The position numbers were made by a program, and so were the translations under genes. A DNA stretch of 64,000 bases from Pseudomonas mucidolens (GTDB lineage: Bacteria; Pseudomonadota; Gammaproteobacteria; Pseudomonadales; Pseudomonadaceae): assembly GCF_900106045.1 (NCBI RefSeq), contig NZ_LT629802.1:5146001-5210000 (forward strand). Direction: 5' to 3'. This document shows, one piece after another, positions 48,817-58,784 of the stretch (position 1 is the stretch's first letter; each line of letters begins with the position of its first letter). Below the pieces are notes generated by a model. It was not told the origin of the DNA. It saw nothing but the letters and a program-made list of their open reading frames with translations, and did no database searches.

Positions 48817-49476
48817 ATGCTCAAACTCTACGGATTTTCGGTCAGCAACTACTACAACATGGTCAAGCTGGCGCTGCTTGAAAAAAGCGTACCCTTTGAA
48901 GAAGTGCCTTTTTTTGCCGGGCAAACCCCCCAAGCCCTGGCAGTGAGCCCGCGGGGCAAGGTACCGGTGTTGGGCGTCGGACAAGGATTTATCAACGAAA
49001 CCAGCGTCATCCTCGAATATATCGAGCAGACGCAGTCAGGACCTTCGCTGCTGCCTGCCGATCCGTTCCAGCGCGCCCAGGTATTGGCGTTATGCAGGGA
49101 AATCGAGTTGTACATCGAGCTGCCAGCCAGGGCCTGCTATGGCGAGGCGTTCTTTGGAATGACGGTGCCGGAGGCCATCAAGGACAAGGCCAAGGCCGAG
49201 TTATTGCTGGGAATCGCTTCGCTGGGGCGGCATGGGCGGTTTGCGCCGTATGTGGCGGGGGAGAGTTTTACGCTTGCTGATCTGTATTTCATGTACAGCG
49301 TGGATTTGGCCTGTGCGGTCGGTGGCAAGCTGTTTGGCCTGGATCTGCTGGCAGAATTGCCGAAGGCCAAGACCCTGCTCGACACATTGCAGAAAATGCC
49401 CAGCGCTCAGCGAGTGGCGGCGGATAAGGACGCGGCGATGCCAGCTTTCATGGCGATGATCGCGGCGAAGAAATAA
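48817..49476 (+). CDS. Glutathione S-transferase family protein
   Basis: This 219-residue cytosolic GST has an N-terminal thioredoxin-like domain (MLKLYGFSVSNYYNMVKLAL; the Ser/Tyr catalytic region near residues 9-13, PRGKVPVL for the cis-proline) and an all-helical C-terminal domain. The substrate is unknown. It is convergent with argH and ended by a single REP hairpin. Confidence 0.88.
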   Translation: MLKLYGFSVSNYYNMVKLALLEKSVPFEEVPFFAGQTPQALAVSPRGKVPVLGVGQGFINETSVILEYIEQTQSGPSLLPADPFQRAQVLALCREIELYIELPARACYGEAFFGMTVPEAIKDKAKAELLLGIASLGRHGRFAPYVAGESFTLADLYFMYSVDLACAVGGKLFGLDLLAELPKAKTLLDTLQKMPSAQRVAADKDAAMPAFMAMIAAKK

Positions 49477-49496
49477 TCCCGGACGCCTCGGACACA

Positions 49497-49526
49497 AAAT
49501 GTGGGAGCGGGCTTGCTCCCACATTT
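49497..49526. repeat. Single REP hairpin between GST and argH
   Basis: AAATGTGGGAGC (49497-49508) pairs exactly with GCTCCCACATTT (49515-49526), with a six-base loop. It sits 11 bases before the end of argH (49537) and 20 bases after the GST stop; it is the only hairpin there and may serve as the terminator for both. Confidence 0.8.
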
Positions 49527-49536
49527 GATCGAGTTG

Positions 49537-50931
<1,395 letters not shown>

Positions 50932-51480
50932 GGATTCGCTCGTGATCTGCTGAAAGAGGACGTGAAAGTGTGTCGCCGATAATAACAGGGTTGCCCCAGG
51001 AGGCGTTGATACAGCGTGCTGGCATTTTTATTTGCTTGCAGGCTGGCAAAGTGCCTTGCCGTCGAGCGCGTCCGGGACGAGACTGGAGAGCGCCCGTAGC
51101 AGAAAATTGACGCGGTGGCTGTGTGAAGTATCGCCTCGGTGTTTATTGAGACGATATTTGACGATTGAGCAATATCGTCTTCATGAGCGTCTACAGTTGG
51201 ACTGACAGAAGGTTCAACGCACCAATGTCAGGTGATGAGGTCGAACTCCAGGCAAATCATTAGAAAGGGGGGTGTTCGTATTGTGTATCAACAAACCCTA
51301 TGACGATGCGTCGCAGCATCGGGTTTTGGGCGCTATTGGACAGGTACGGATAAATATTGCTGCCGCTCTTGGGGCACTTTTTACCGCTCACGCTAGTCTT
51401 AGCGTGGATCGCCGTGACGGAAGTCACCGCACCTGTCTACGCTATCCTTGTGCGAGACTCACGCAGGAATCCAGCGCAAT
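50932..51480. other. 549-base gap between argH and algR, no algZ
   Basis: No histidine kinase coding sequence (algZ/fimS needs over 1 kb) is present. The gap holds a perfect 10-base inverted repeat at 51148-51179 and otherwise AT-rich sequence. A 70-residue open frame at 51272-51484 overlaps the algR start and has no support. Confidence 0.7.
51148..51179. promoter_or_regulatory. Perfect 10-bp inverted repeat upstream of algR
   Basis: AGACGATATT (51148-51157) and AATATCGTCT (51170-51179) are exact reverse complements separated by 12 bases. There is no T tract, so it is more like a binding site than a terminator. It is about 300 bases upstream of algR and 220 bases upstream of argH. Confidence 0.4.
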
Positions 51481-52227
51481 ATGAATGTCCTGATCGTTGA
51501 TGACGAACCCCAAGCCCGCGAACGACTGAACCGTATGGTCAGCGAACTCGAGGGATACAGTGTCCTTGAGCCGAGCGCCGCCAATGGCGACGAGGCATTG
51601 GCCTTGATCGAAAGCCTTAAGCCGGACATCGTGTTACTCGATATCCGGATGCCTGGCCTGGATGGCCTGCAAGTGGCCGCTCGCTTGAGCGAGCGCGAAT
51701 CTGCGCCTGCGTTGGTGCTGTGCGCCACCCAGGATGAGTTTTCCCTGGAGGCGCTGCAAGCCAGTGGCGCCAGCTTTCTGGTCAAGCCGGTGAGCGCCGA
51801 TACGGTGCTCAAGGCTCTGAAAGGCGCTGAACGCCCCAATCGTGTCCAGCTTGCAGCGCTGACGCAACCCGCGGCCCAAAGCGGCAACGGTCCGCGCAGC
51901 CATATCAGTGCCCGGACCCGCAAGGGCATCGAGCTGATTCCGGTGAGCCAGGTGATCTATTTTATCGCCGATCACAAGTACGTGACCTTGCGTCACGAGG
52001 CTGGCGAAGTACTGCTCGACGAACCGCTCAAGGCTTTGGAAGACGAGTTTGGCGAACGCTTCGTGCGCATCCACCGCAATGCATTGGTGGCTCGCGAACG
52101 TATCGAACGCCTGCAGCGCACGCCCCTGGGACACTTTCAACTGTTCCTCAAAGGGCTGAATGGTGATGCGCTGATTGTCAGCCGGCGACATGTCGCAGGT
52201 GTGCGCAAGATGATGCAGCAGCTATGA
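51481..52227 (+). CDS. algR: LytTR response regulator AlgR
   Basis: This 248-residue response regulator has a receiver domain with phosphoacceptor Asp 54 (LLDIRMPGLDG) and a LytTR DNA-binding domain from about residue 145 (SARTRKGIELIPV). In P. aeruginosa AlgR controls alginate, twitching motility, rhamnolipid and hem genes. ATG 51481 gives the same length as its P. aeruginosa counterpart. It is followed by hemC 138 bases on. With no algZ adjacent, it may act unphosphorylated or with a distant kinase. Confidence 0.93.
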   Translation: MNVLIVDDEPQARERLNRMVSELEGYSVLEPSAANGDEALALIESLKPDIVLLDIRMPGLDGLQVAARLSERESAPALVLCATQDEFSLEALQASGASFLVKPVSADTVLKALKGAERPNRVQLAALTQPAAQSGNGPRSHISARTRKGIELIPVSQVIYFIADHKYVTLRHEAGEVLLDEPLKALEDEFGERFVRIHRNALVARERIERLQRTPLGHFQLFLKGLNGDALIVSRRHVAGVRKMMQQL

Positions 52228-52365
52228 CCTGAAGGTTGCTGCGCCACCTTTCACTCGAACTCCGGTACGGCGAGGCCAGGGAGGCTCCGCACTTGCTGAT
52301 TCAAATCAAGGCGAATCTGTCTGAGCTGTTATTATCTGCCGTATCTATTCAGTACGGATTGATCC

Positions 52366-53307
52366 ATGTCCTCTCGCGAAATCCGCATCGCCACCCGTAA
52401 AAGTGCCCTGGCCTTGTGGCAGGCCGAATACGTCAAAGCACGTCTTGAACAGGCCCATCCAGGGCTCAAGGTGTCCCTGGTGCCCATGGTCAGTCGCGGC
52501 GACAAGCTGCTCGACTCGCCGCTGTCGAAAATCGGCGGCAAGGGGTTGTTCGTCAAGGAGCTGGAAACCGCGCTGCTGGAAAATGCAGCCGATATCGCCG
52601 TGCACTCGATGAAAGACGTGCCGATGGATTTCCCCGATGGCCTCGGGCTGTTTTGCATCTGCGAGCGTGAAGATCCTCGTGATGCCTTTGTCTCCAATAC
52701 CTATGCATCTCTTGATGATCTGCCCCTGGGCAGTATCGTCGGCACCTCCAGCCTGCGTCGCCAGGCCCAATTGCTGACCCGCCGCCCGGACCTGCAGATC
52801 CGCTTCCTGCGGGGCAACGTCAATACGCGCCTGGCCAAGCTGGACGCTGGCGAATATGACGCAATTATCCTGGCGGCGGCGGGGCTGATCCGTCTGGGCT
52901 TCGAAGACCGTATTACCTCGACCATCAGCGTCGAAGACAGTTTGCCTGCCGGTGGCCAGGGCGCGGTAGGTATTGAATGCCGCACGCTCGACCGCGAAAT
53001 TCATGCATTGCTTAAACCCCTGGATCACCACGACACCGAAGTGCGGGTCACCGCCGAGCGTGCGCTGAACAAGCACCTCAACGGTGGCTGTCAGGTGCCA
53101 ATCGCCTGCTACGCAGTGCTGGAGGGTGAAAACCTGTGGCTGCGAGGCCTGGTGGGTGACCCCGAAGGTGGCACCTTGCTCACCGCAGAGGTGCGTGGGC
53201 CGCAGTCTGAAGCCACGGCATTGGGTATTCAGGTGGCCGAAGAACTGCTCGAAAAAGGCGCCGGCGTCATTCTGCAAAAAGTCTATGGCGAGGCCGGCCC
53301 GCAGTGA
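52366..53307 (+). CDS. hemC: Porphobilinogen deaminase
   Basis: HemC polymerises four porphobilinogen units to hydroxymethylbilane in haem synthesis. The 313-residue protein has the dipyrromethane-cofactor cysteine at 242 ([12 protein letters not shown]). Its stop overlaps the GTG start of hemD by four bases. Confidence 0.96.
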   Translation: MSSREIRIATRKSALALWQAEYVKARLEQAHPGLKVSLVPMVSRGDKLLDSPLSKIGGKGLFVKELETALLENAADIAVHSMKDVPMDFPDGLGLFCICEREDPRDAFVSNTYASLDDLPLGSIVGTSSLRRQAQLLTRRPDLQIRFLRGNVNTRLAKLDAGEYDAIILAAAGLIRLGFEDRITSTISVEDSLPAGGQGAVGIECRTLDREIHALLKPLDHHDTEVRVTAERALNKHLNGGCQVPIACYAVLEGENLWLRGLVGDPEGGTLLTAEVRGPQSEATALGIQVAEELLEKGAGVILQKVYGEAGPQ

Positions 53308-54071
53308 CTGGTTGGCGCTTGCTGCTGACGCGGCCTGCCGAAGAGTCGGCGGCCCTGGCGGCGACGTTGTCCGATAATGGCATCTTCAGCAGCAGCCTGC
53401 CCTTGCTGGAAACCGAACCCTTGCCTGCCACCGCCGATCATGAGGCGATTTTTCGTCGCCTGGAGCGTTATTGCGCGGTGATCGTCGTCAGCAAGCCGGC
53501 TGCTCGCCTGGCCCTGAGTCTACTGGAACAATGCTGCCCGCAACCGCCGGCTGTGCCGTGGTTCAGTGTCGGTGCGGCGACGGCGCAGGTGCTGGCCGCG
53601 CATCGCCTGGACGTGAGCTATCCCGAGCACGGCGATGACAGTGAAGCCTTGCTTGATTCACCGCGGTTGCGCGAGGCTATCGCCGTCGCCGATCCGCGTG
53701 TGCTGATTGTGCGTGGCGAGGGCGGGCGCGGGCTGCTGGCTGAGCGCTTACGTGACCAAGGTGCTAGTGTCGATTATCTGGAGTTGTATCGCCGTTTTCT
53801 CCCGGCCTATGACGCAGGCACGCTGACACGGCGCATCGATGTGGAACGCTTGAACGGCCTGGTGGTCAGCAGTGGGCAGGGTTTTTTACATCTGCAAACC
53901 CTGGCTGGTGTCGATTGGCCAAGCGTGGCACGGTTACAGTTGTTCGTGCCCAGTCCGCGTGTTGCCGAGATGGCACGCAATGCGGGCGCGGAAAAAGTTG
54001 TGGATTGTCGGGGCGCCAGCGCTGCGGCTTTGCTAGTGGCGTTACGGAGCCAGCCCGTTCCCACTCTCTAA
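53304..54071 (+). CDS. hemD: Uroporphyrinogen-III synthase
   Basis: HemD closes and inverts hydroxymethylbilane to uroporphyrinogen III. The 255-residue protein shows the diverged but characteristic two-domain pattern with LLTRPAEES at the start. GTG start overlapping hemC indicates translational coupling. Low sequence conservation is normal in this family. Confidence 0.92.
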   Translation: MTGWRLLLTRPAEESAALAATLSDNGIFSSSLPLLETEPLPATADHEAIFRRLERYCAVIVVSKPAARLALSLLEQCCPQPPAVPWFSVGAATAQVLAAHRLDVSYPEHGDDSEALLDSPRLREAIAVADPRVLIVRGEGGRGLLAERLRDQGASVDYLELYRRFLPAYDAGTLTRRIDVERLNGLVVSSGQGFLHLQTLAGVDWPSVARLQLFVPSPRVAEMARNAGAEKVVDCRGASAAALLVALRSQPVPTL

Positions 54072-54090
54072 TAACGCAAAGGATGGACAT

Positions 54091-55203
54091 GTGAGCGAAA
54101 CAGCCTTGCCTAAAGATGAAGCTCAACCCGCGCTTGATGCGCCTGTTGAAACACCTGTCATAGCGCCTCGCCGTGGCAACGGTTTGGCGATTTTCGCCTT
54201 GTTGCTGGGTGCCGCCGGCCTTGCGGCAGGTGGTTGGGGGATCTGGCAGGTCCGCGCCCTGCAAGCGAGCAGCCAGCAGCAGTTGGGACAGGTACAGAAC
54301 CTGGATCAGCAGGCCCAGGGCATCAAGCAGGCTCAACAGCAGTTGACCGCGCGCCTGGCCCAGTTGCCCGGTGCTGATGAGTTGGAAGAGCGCCGTCGGT
54401 TGGTTGCGCAACTGCAGGGTGATCAACAGCGCTTGAACCAACGTCTGGAAACCGTTCTGGGCGCCAGCCGTCAGGACTGGCGTCTGGCCGAGGCCGAGCA
54501 CCTGCTGCGCCTCGCCAGCCTGCGCTTATCGGCGTTGCAAGATATCAACAGCGCGCAGGCACTGGTCCAGGGGGCGGATGAAATCCTTCGCGAGCAAAGC
54601 GATCCAGGTTCGTTCGCGGCCCGTGAACAGTTGGCCAAGAGCTTGGCGGCGTTGCGCAGTATTGAGCAGCCCGACCGTACCGGACTGTTCCTGCAACTGG
54701 CAGCGCTACGTGACCAGGTGGTGCAACTGGCAGCCGTTTCTCCCGAATATCAGCTTCAGGATGCCCCGCAAGAGCGGCAGAGCACCGATACTGACAATCG
54801 TTGGTCCCAGTGGTGGGAGCAGATTTCCCGCTATTTCCGCATTGACTTCAATCCGGATGACAACATTCGTCCACTGCTTGCCGGCCAAGGTTTGAATCAA
54901 GTGCGCCTGGCCCTGAGCCTGGCGCTGGAGCAAGCGCAATGGGCAGCCCTCAATGGCGAGCCCGCGGTCTATAGCCGTTCCCTGAGCGAGGCCCGCAGCG
55001 TCTTGCAAGACAACTTCAATCAGGACAATCCGCAGAGTCAGGCGATGCTGGCGCGTCTTGCCGAACTTGAGCCCAAGGCTGTCTCGGTGATCACCCCGGA
55101 TCTGGCGGCGAGCCTGTCTGCGGTGCAGGCCTACCTCGAACGTCGTCATCTGTCTGCCGATGAAGCCAAGGCTTCTGCTGGCAAACCGGCGACTCAGGAG
55201 TAA
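54091..55203 (+). CDS. hemX: HemX family protein (uroporphyrinogen-III C-methyltransferase-like annotation)
   Basis: This 370-residue inner-membrane protein has a single helix near residues 31-52 and a coiled-coil periplasmic part (QQLGQVQNLDQQAQGIKQAQ, trimmed). The family is often mislabelled as a methyltransferase; it sits in hem operons with HemY and may organise the membrane complex. GTG 54091 follows AAAGGA; the in-frame ATG two bases earlier gives an immediate stop. Confidence 0.87.
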   Translation: MSETALPKDEAQPALDAPVETPVIAPRRGNGLAIFALLLGAAGLAAGGWGIWQVRALQASSQQQLGQVQNLDQQAQGIKQAQQQLTARLAQLPGADELEERRRLVAQLQGDQQRLNQRLETVLGASRQDWRLAEAEHLLRLASLRLSALQDINSAQALVQGADEILREQSDPGSFAAREQLAKSLAALRSIEQPDRTGLFLQLAALRDQVVQLAAVSPEYQLQDAPQERQSTDTDNRWSQWWEQISRYFRIDFNPDDNIRPLLAGQGLNQVRLALSLALEQAQWAALNGEPAVYSRSLSEARSVLQDNFNQDNPQSQAMLARLAELEPKAVSVITPDLAASLSAVQAYLERRHLSADEAKASAGKPATQE

Positions 55204-55208
55204 AGCCG

Positions 55209-56450
55209 ATGAAACGCTTCTATGTGGTCCTGGTGCTGGCGATTGCAATTGCCCTGGCGCTGGCGGTGGGCATTTCGAAACACACCGGCTATGTGCTGAT
55301 TACCTATCCCCATGTGCTGCATTACGAGTCCGGATTGTGGTCGACTTTGGTGGCGTTATTTGTCCTCGGCCTGGCGATCTATCTGCTGCGCGTGCTGCTG
55401 AGCCTGGTGACGACCTCCGGTGGGGTGGTCAATCCTTGGTCGCGGCGTAATCGCACCCGGCGGGTTCAGGTGGCGATCGAGCAAGGTCAGATGGACCTGG
55501 CAGAAGGGCGCTGGGCCAGTGCCGAGCGTCACTTGCATCGCGCCGCTGAAGCTGAGCGCCAGCCATTGCTGTACTACCTGGGTGCGGCACGGGCGGCCAA
55601 TGAGCTGGGTCGCTACGAAGAGTCGGACAGCTTGCTGGAGCGCGCCCTGGAGCGACAGCCTCAGGCCGAGCTGGCGGTGGCCTTGAGTCATGCACAGTTG
55701 CAGGTGGATCGTGGTGACACTGAGGCTGCCCTGATCACCCTCACCGCCATGCATGAGCGCCATCCGCACAATGTCCAGGTGCTGCGTCAGTTGCAGCGGT
55801 TGCATCAGCAACGGGGTGACTGGTCGTCAGTAATCAAGCTGCTGCCGGAGTTGCGCAAAGACAAAGTGTTGCCGCCCTCGGAGCTGGCGGATCTGGAACG
55901 CCGGGCATGGGGTGAGAACCTGAGCCTGGCGGCCCAGCGTGAGGAGCGAGGTGAAGCCGGTCTGCAATCGCTGGAGCGGGCTTGGCAGCAATTGACCTCT
56001 GCCCAGCGCCAGGAGCCGCAGTTGGTATTGGCTTACGCCGAGCAACTACGCCAGCTGGGTGCCGATGCCACGGCTGAAGAAGCCTTGCGCGGGGCGATCA
56101 AGCGCGGGTATGACAGCCACCTGATCAGGCTCTACGGCTTGCTGCGCGGCAGTGATCCGGCGCGGCAGTTGAAGTTCGCCGAAGGCTGGCTCAAGGATCA
56201 TCCAGGTGATGCAAGTCTGCTGTTGACGCTGGGCAGACTGTGCCTGCAAAACAGTTTATGGGGGAAAGCGCGGGACTACCTCGAGAACAGTTTGCACGTT
56301 CAGCGTAACCCTGAAGCCTGTGCCGAGCTGGCGCGGTTGCTTGCCCAGTTAGGTGACACCGAGCGCAGCAATCAATTATTCCAGGAAGGCCTTGGCCTGT
56401 TGGACAGCCGTCTGCTGGCTTCACCGTTGCCAGTACCTGCGCGGGTTTGA
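55209..56450 (+). CDS. hemY: HemY family TPR protein
   Basis: This 413-residue protein has two N-terminal membrane segments (near 3-24 and 43-65) and tetratricopeptide-like repeats beyond about 110, as in HemY of gamma-proteobacteria. It was once thought to be protoporphyrinogen oxidase but is a scaffold-type protein. It starts five bases after hemX and closes the hemCDXY operon. Confidence 0.9.
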   Translation: MKRFYVVLVLAIAIALALAVGISKHTGYVLITYPHVLHYESGLWSTLVALFVLGLAIYLLRVLLSLVTTSGGVVNPWSRRNRTRRVQVAIEQGQMDLAEGRWASAERHLHRAAEAERQPLLYYLGAARAANELGRYEESDSLLERALERQPQAELAVALSHAQLQVDRGDTEAALITLTAMHERHPHNVQVLRQLQRLHQQRGDWSSVIKLLPELRKDKVLPPSELADLERRAWGENLSLAAQREERGEAGLQSLERAWQQLTSAQRQEPQLVLAYAEQLRQLGADATAEEALRGAIKRGYDSHLIRLYGLLRGSDPARQLKFAEGWLKDHPGDASLLLTLGRLCLQNSLWGKARDYLENSLHVQRNPEACAELARLLAQLGDTERSNQLFQEGLGLLDSRLLASPLPVPARV

Positions 56451-56466
56451 AGTAGGAAGACTTGTG

Positions 56467-56498
56467 GGGTTGGCTCGGAAGTCTCTGACAGCCAACCC
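56467..56498 (+). terminator. Hairpin after hemY, possible terminator
   Basis: GGGTTGGCT (56467-56475) pairs with AGCCAACCC (56490-56498) around a 14-base loop. There is no T tract, so termination is uncertain. Confidence 0.4.
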
Positions 56499-56686
56499 TT
56501 CAAAGCCTCCATCTCAGCAGGATTTAAGGGGGGCAGGGTAGATTCTTACATCGGACTACGTAAAGTTACCCTCTCTCTGACGGGATATCCCTACACTCTC
56601 GCGGAATTGTCTGCTCCAACGCGTATTGAAAGGGGTAAGGCCTTTCCTCTACCGTAACTACCTATCTCTTGCGTTGCGGATAAACA

Positions 56687-57208
56687 ATGTCTTTGGTCCC
56701 CTCACGCTCCTTGTTCTTCCTGGCATTCATGGCCGGTGCGCTGACCTTGGGCGCATCCTTTTATCTGGAATACGGGGCGCTTTTGCGCCCTTGTTTCCTT
56801 TGTTTGATTCAGCGCACTCTGCTGGCTGTCTTTACGCTGATCAATCTGGTGGCGGCGCTGCATGGCCCCAAGCGTTCGGGCATCTATCTGTATTGGTCGG
56901 CCAGCATGCTGTGCGCGCTGTTGGGGGCCATAACCGCGGTGCGTCAGGTTTTGTTGCAAAACATCCCTCCTGATCAGTTGCCCAACTGCTGGCCCAGCCT
57001 GCAGTACATGATCGAACACCTGTCGCCGTGGCAAGCCTTGCAACTGGCCTTCAAGGGCACCGTCGACTGCGCGGAAATCAACTGGACGCTGTTCGATTTG
57101 AGCATTCCTGAGTGGAGTCTGCTGTTCTTCGTGGCGATGCTGATGCTGGGAGCAACACAGGTCTCGCGCTTGCTGTTCCGTCAGAGGTTTCGTTTGGCGA
57201 GGTACTGA
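56687..57208 (+). CDS. Disulfide bond formation protein DsbB/DsbH
   Basis: This 173-residue membrane protein has four helices and two redox cysteine pairs: Cys 36 and Cys 39 (PCFLC) and Cys 101 with Cys 128 (NCWPS and VDCAE). DsbB reoxidises DsbA and passes electrons to quinone. The copy after the hem operon in P. aeruginosa is called dsbH, as recalled. Confidence 0.9.
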   Translation: MSLVPSRSLFFLAFMAGALTLGASFYLEYGALLRPCFLCLIQRTLLAVFTLINLVAALHGPKRSGIYLYWSASMLCALLGAITAVRQVLLQNIPPDQLPNCWPSLQYMIEHLSPWQALQLAFKGTVDCAEINWTLFDLSIPEWSLLFFVAMLMLGATQVSRLLFRQRFRLARY

Positions 57209-57414
57209 TTAGTTACCTTGGGCCGTAGGACGGGATTAAACACTTGTATGAACTTTCTGTCCTGCGTACCTTGAAGCCATAGTCATGCGGGCATAATCTG
57301 GCCCGCACGGGTTATTGAAACAGTTTGTTCGATGCGGCTTTGTCCGGTTGCCGCTTTATCCTTGAAGTGTTGCGCGGGCATACAACGGCACCGCCCATAA
57401 GGGAAGAGATCATC

Positions 57415-57873
57415 ATGCTGGAAAGTTGTCAGAATGCTCAGGAACGCTGGGGTGGGGTGCACAAGCTGATCGACAGCTGGTTGAAGGCACGTCACGAACT
57501 GGTTCGGGCCTTTGATGCACTCGGCGCCAAGCCCGAGGCATTGGCTGAGAATCGCAAACCGCTGCAAGAATTCTGTGAAGTGTTGGTGGACTACGTGTCT
57601 GCCGGGCATTTCGGTGTCTACGAGCAACTGACCAAGGAGGCGGAGGCCTTTGACGATCAGCGTGGTCTGGACTTGGCCGACACCCTCTATCCACGTATCG
57701 ATGTCATCACCGAGAAACTGCTGGCGTTCACCGACCTGTGTGATGCCGGAAACTGTGTCGCAGAAAAGTTCAAGGAATTGGGCGCGCTGCTCCATGAGCG
57801 TTTCGAGTTGGAAGACTGCCTGATCGAAGTGCTGCATAACGCCCACAAGGAAGAGCCTGCAACCCAGGCTTGA
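57415..57873 (+). CDS. algQ: Anti-sigma factor AlgQ (Rsd family)
   Basis: AlgQ/Rsd binds sigma-70 and helps alternative sigma factors in slow growth; AlgQ also affects alginate and siderophore genes. The 152-residue protein has the Rsd helical pattern ([20 protein letters not shown] begins it, trimmed). ATG 57415 follows GGGAAGAG; the longer frame upstream is not supported. A strong bidirectional terminator follows. Confidence 0.92.
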   Translation: MLESCQNAQERWGGVHKLIDSWLKARHELVRAFDALGAKPEALAENRKPLQEFCEVLVDYVSAGHFGVYEQLTKEAEAFDDQRGLDLADTLYPRIDVITEKLLAFTDLCDAGNCVAEKFKELGALLHERFELEDCLIEVLHNAHKEEPATQA

Positions 57874-57890
57874 TCCTCAGCGGTGGAGAT

Positions 57891-57919
57891 AAAAACGGTG
57901 CGCATGGCGCACCGTTTTT
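57891..57919. terminator. Bidirectional terminator between algQ and FKBP gene
   Basis: AAAAACGGTGCGC (57891-57903) pairs exactly with GCGCACCGTTTTT (57907-57919) over 13 bases. It lies between two convergent genes and should stop transcripts from both sides. Confidence 0.93.
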
Positions 57920-57926
57920 CGTTGGG

Positions 57927-58592
57927 TCAGTGACGGCTATCGAGCAATTCAATCTCGAATACCAGCGGCGTATAAGGCGCAATCAACTCGCCGGCCCCGT
58001 CCGCCGCATAGGCTTGCGCCGATGGAATCACCAGGCGCCATTTCGCACCTGTCGGCATCTGTTGCAACGCGTTCCGCCAACCGCTGATCACGCTGTCCAG
58101 GCGAAACCATTGGGGTTGTGTGCTCTGATCGAAAATCGTCCCGTCGGGCAAGCGTCCAACATAGTTCACTTGCACCTGATCATTGGCCTGTGGTTTTTGC
58201 CCGCTGCCAGGGGCAAGTTCGGTCAGCAAGATGCCGTCAGTCAATTCGCGAACGCCAGCTTTGGCTTTTTCCGTGGACAAAAACAACTGCTCGGCGGCGA
58301 GGGCCTTTTCACTTTCCGGTACCTGAGCATCGATGCTGGCCTGGGCTTCATGTTGTGCGAGGATTTGTTCGATGCGGGCGTCATCCAGGGCGAGTGGTTT
58401 GCCTTGATAGGCGTGTTCAAGGCCTTCGAGCAAGGCGCGGATCTGCAGGTCGGGAACCTCCAGGCGCAGGCGTTCACCGAGACTGGCACCTAAGCTGTAG
58501 GCCAGGTCATGGCTGTCTTTGGAAGAGGTTTGCTCGCTTGCGTCGGTCGCTGAAAAGGACAACATCAAGATGAAAAAAAGGTAACGCGACAT
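57927..58592 (-). CDS. FKBP-type peptidyl-prolyl isomerase, exported
   Basis: This 221-residue protein has an N-terminal signal peptide (MSRYLFFILMLSFSATDAS), a helical FKBP N-terminal domain and a C-terminal FKBP domain (VQVNYVGRLPDGTIFDQS, GWRNALQQMPTGAKWR). It should be a periplasmic folding helper like FkpA/Mip. ATG 58592 is used; a frame to 58703 is not supported. Confidence 0.9.
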   Translation of the reverse strand: MSRYLFFILMLSFSATDASEQTSSKDSHDLAYSLGASLGERLRLEVPDLQIRALLEGLEHAYQGKPLALDDARIEQILAQHEAQASIDAQVPESEKALAAEQLFLSTEKAKAGVRELTDGILLTELAPGSGQKPQANDQVQVNYVGRLPDGTIFDQSTQPQWFRLDSVISGWRNALQQMPTGAKWRLVIPSAQAYAADGAGELIAPYTPLVFEIELLDSRH

Positions 58593-58784
58593 GGGTATTC
58601 TCCAGCCGAAAGTGCGGTGGATTATGCCAGTGTGCATGAGCAAAAACCGGAGCGGTTCTTCGTTATATCGATAAGAATTTTTGTGCAGTGCAACGCGAGG
58701 CATTCGATACTGTCAACATGCCCTAGCGGCGGTAAGAGCAGAGGGCTAGTATGAGCCGCACCCACGTCAGCCAGGAGGTAAACC

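Noticed and set aside
51272..51484. 70-codon frame before algR as a remnant of algZ
   Set aside because: No resemblance to a histidine kinase; it overlaps the algR start in another frame.
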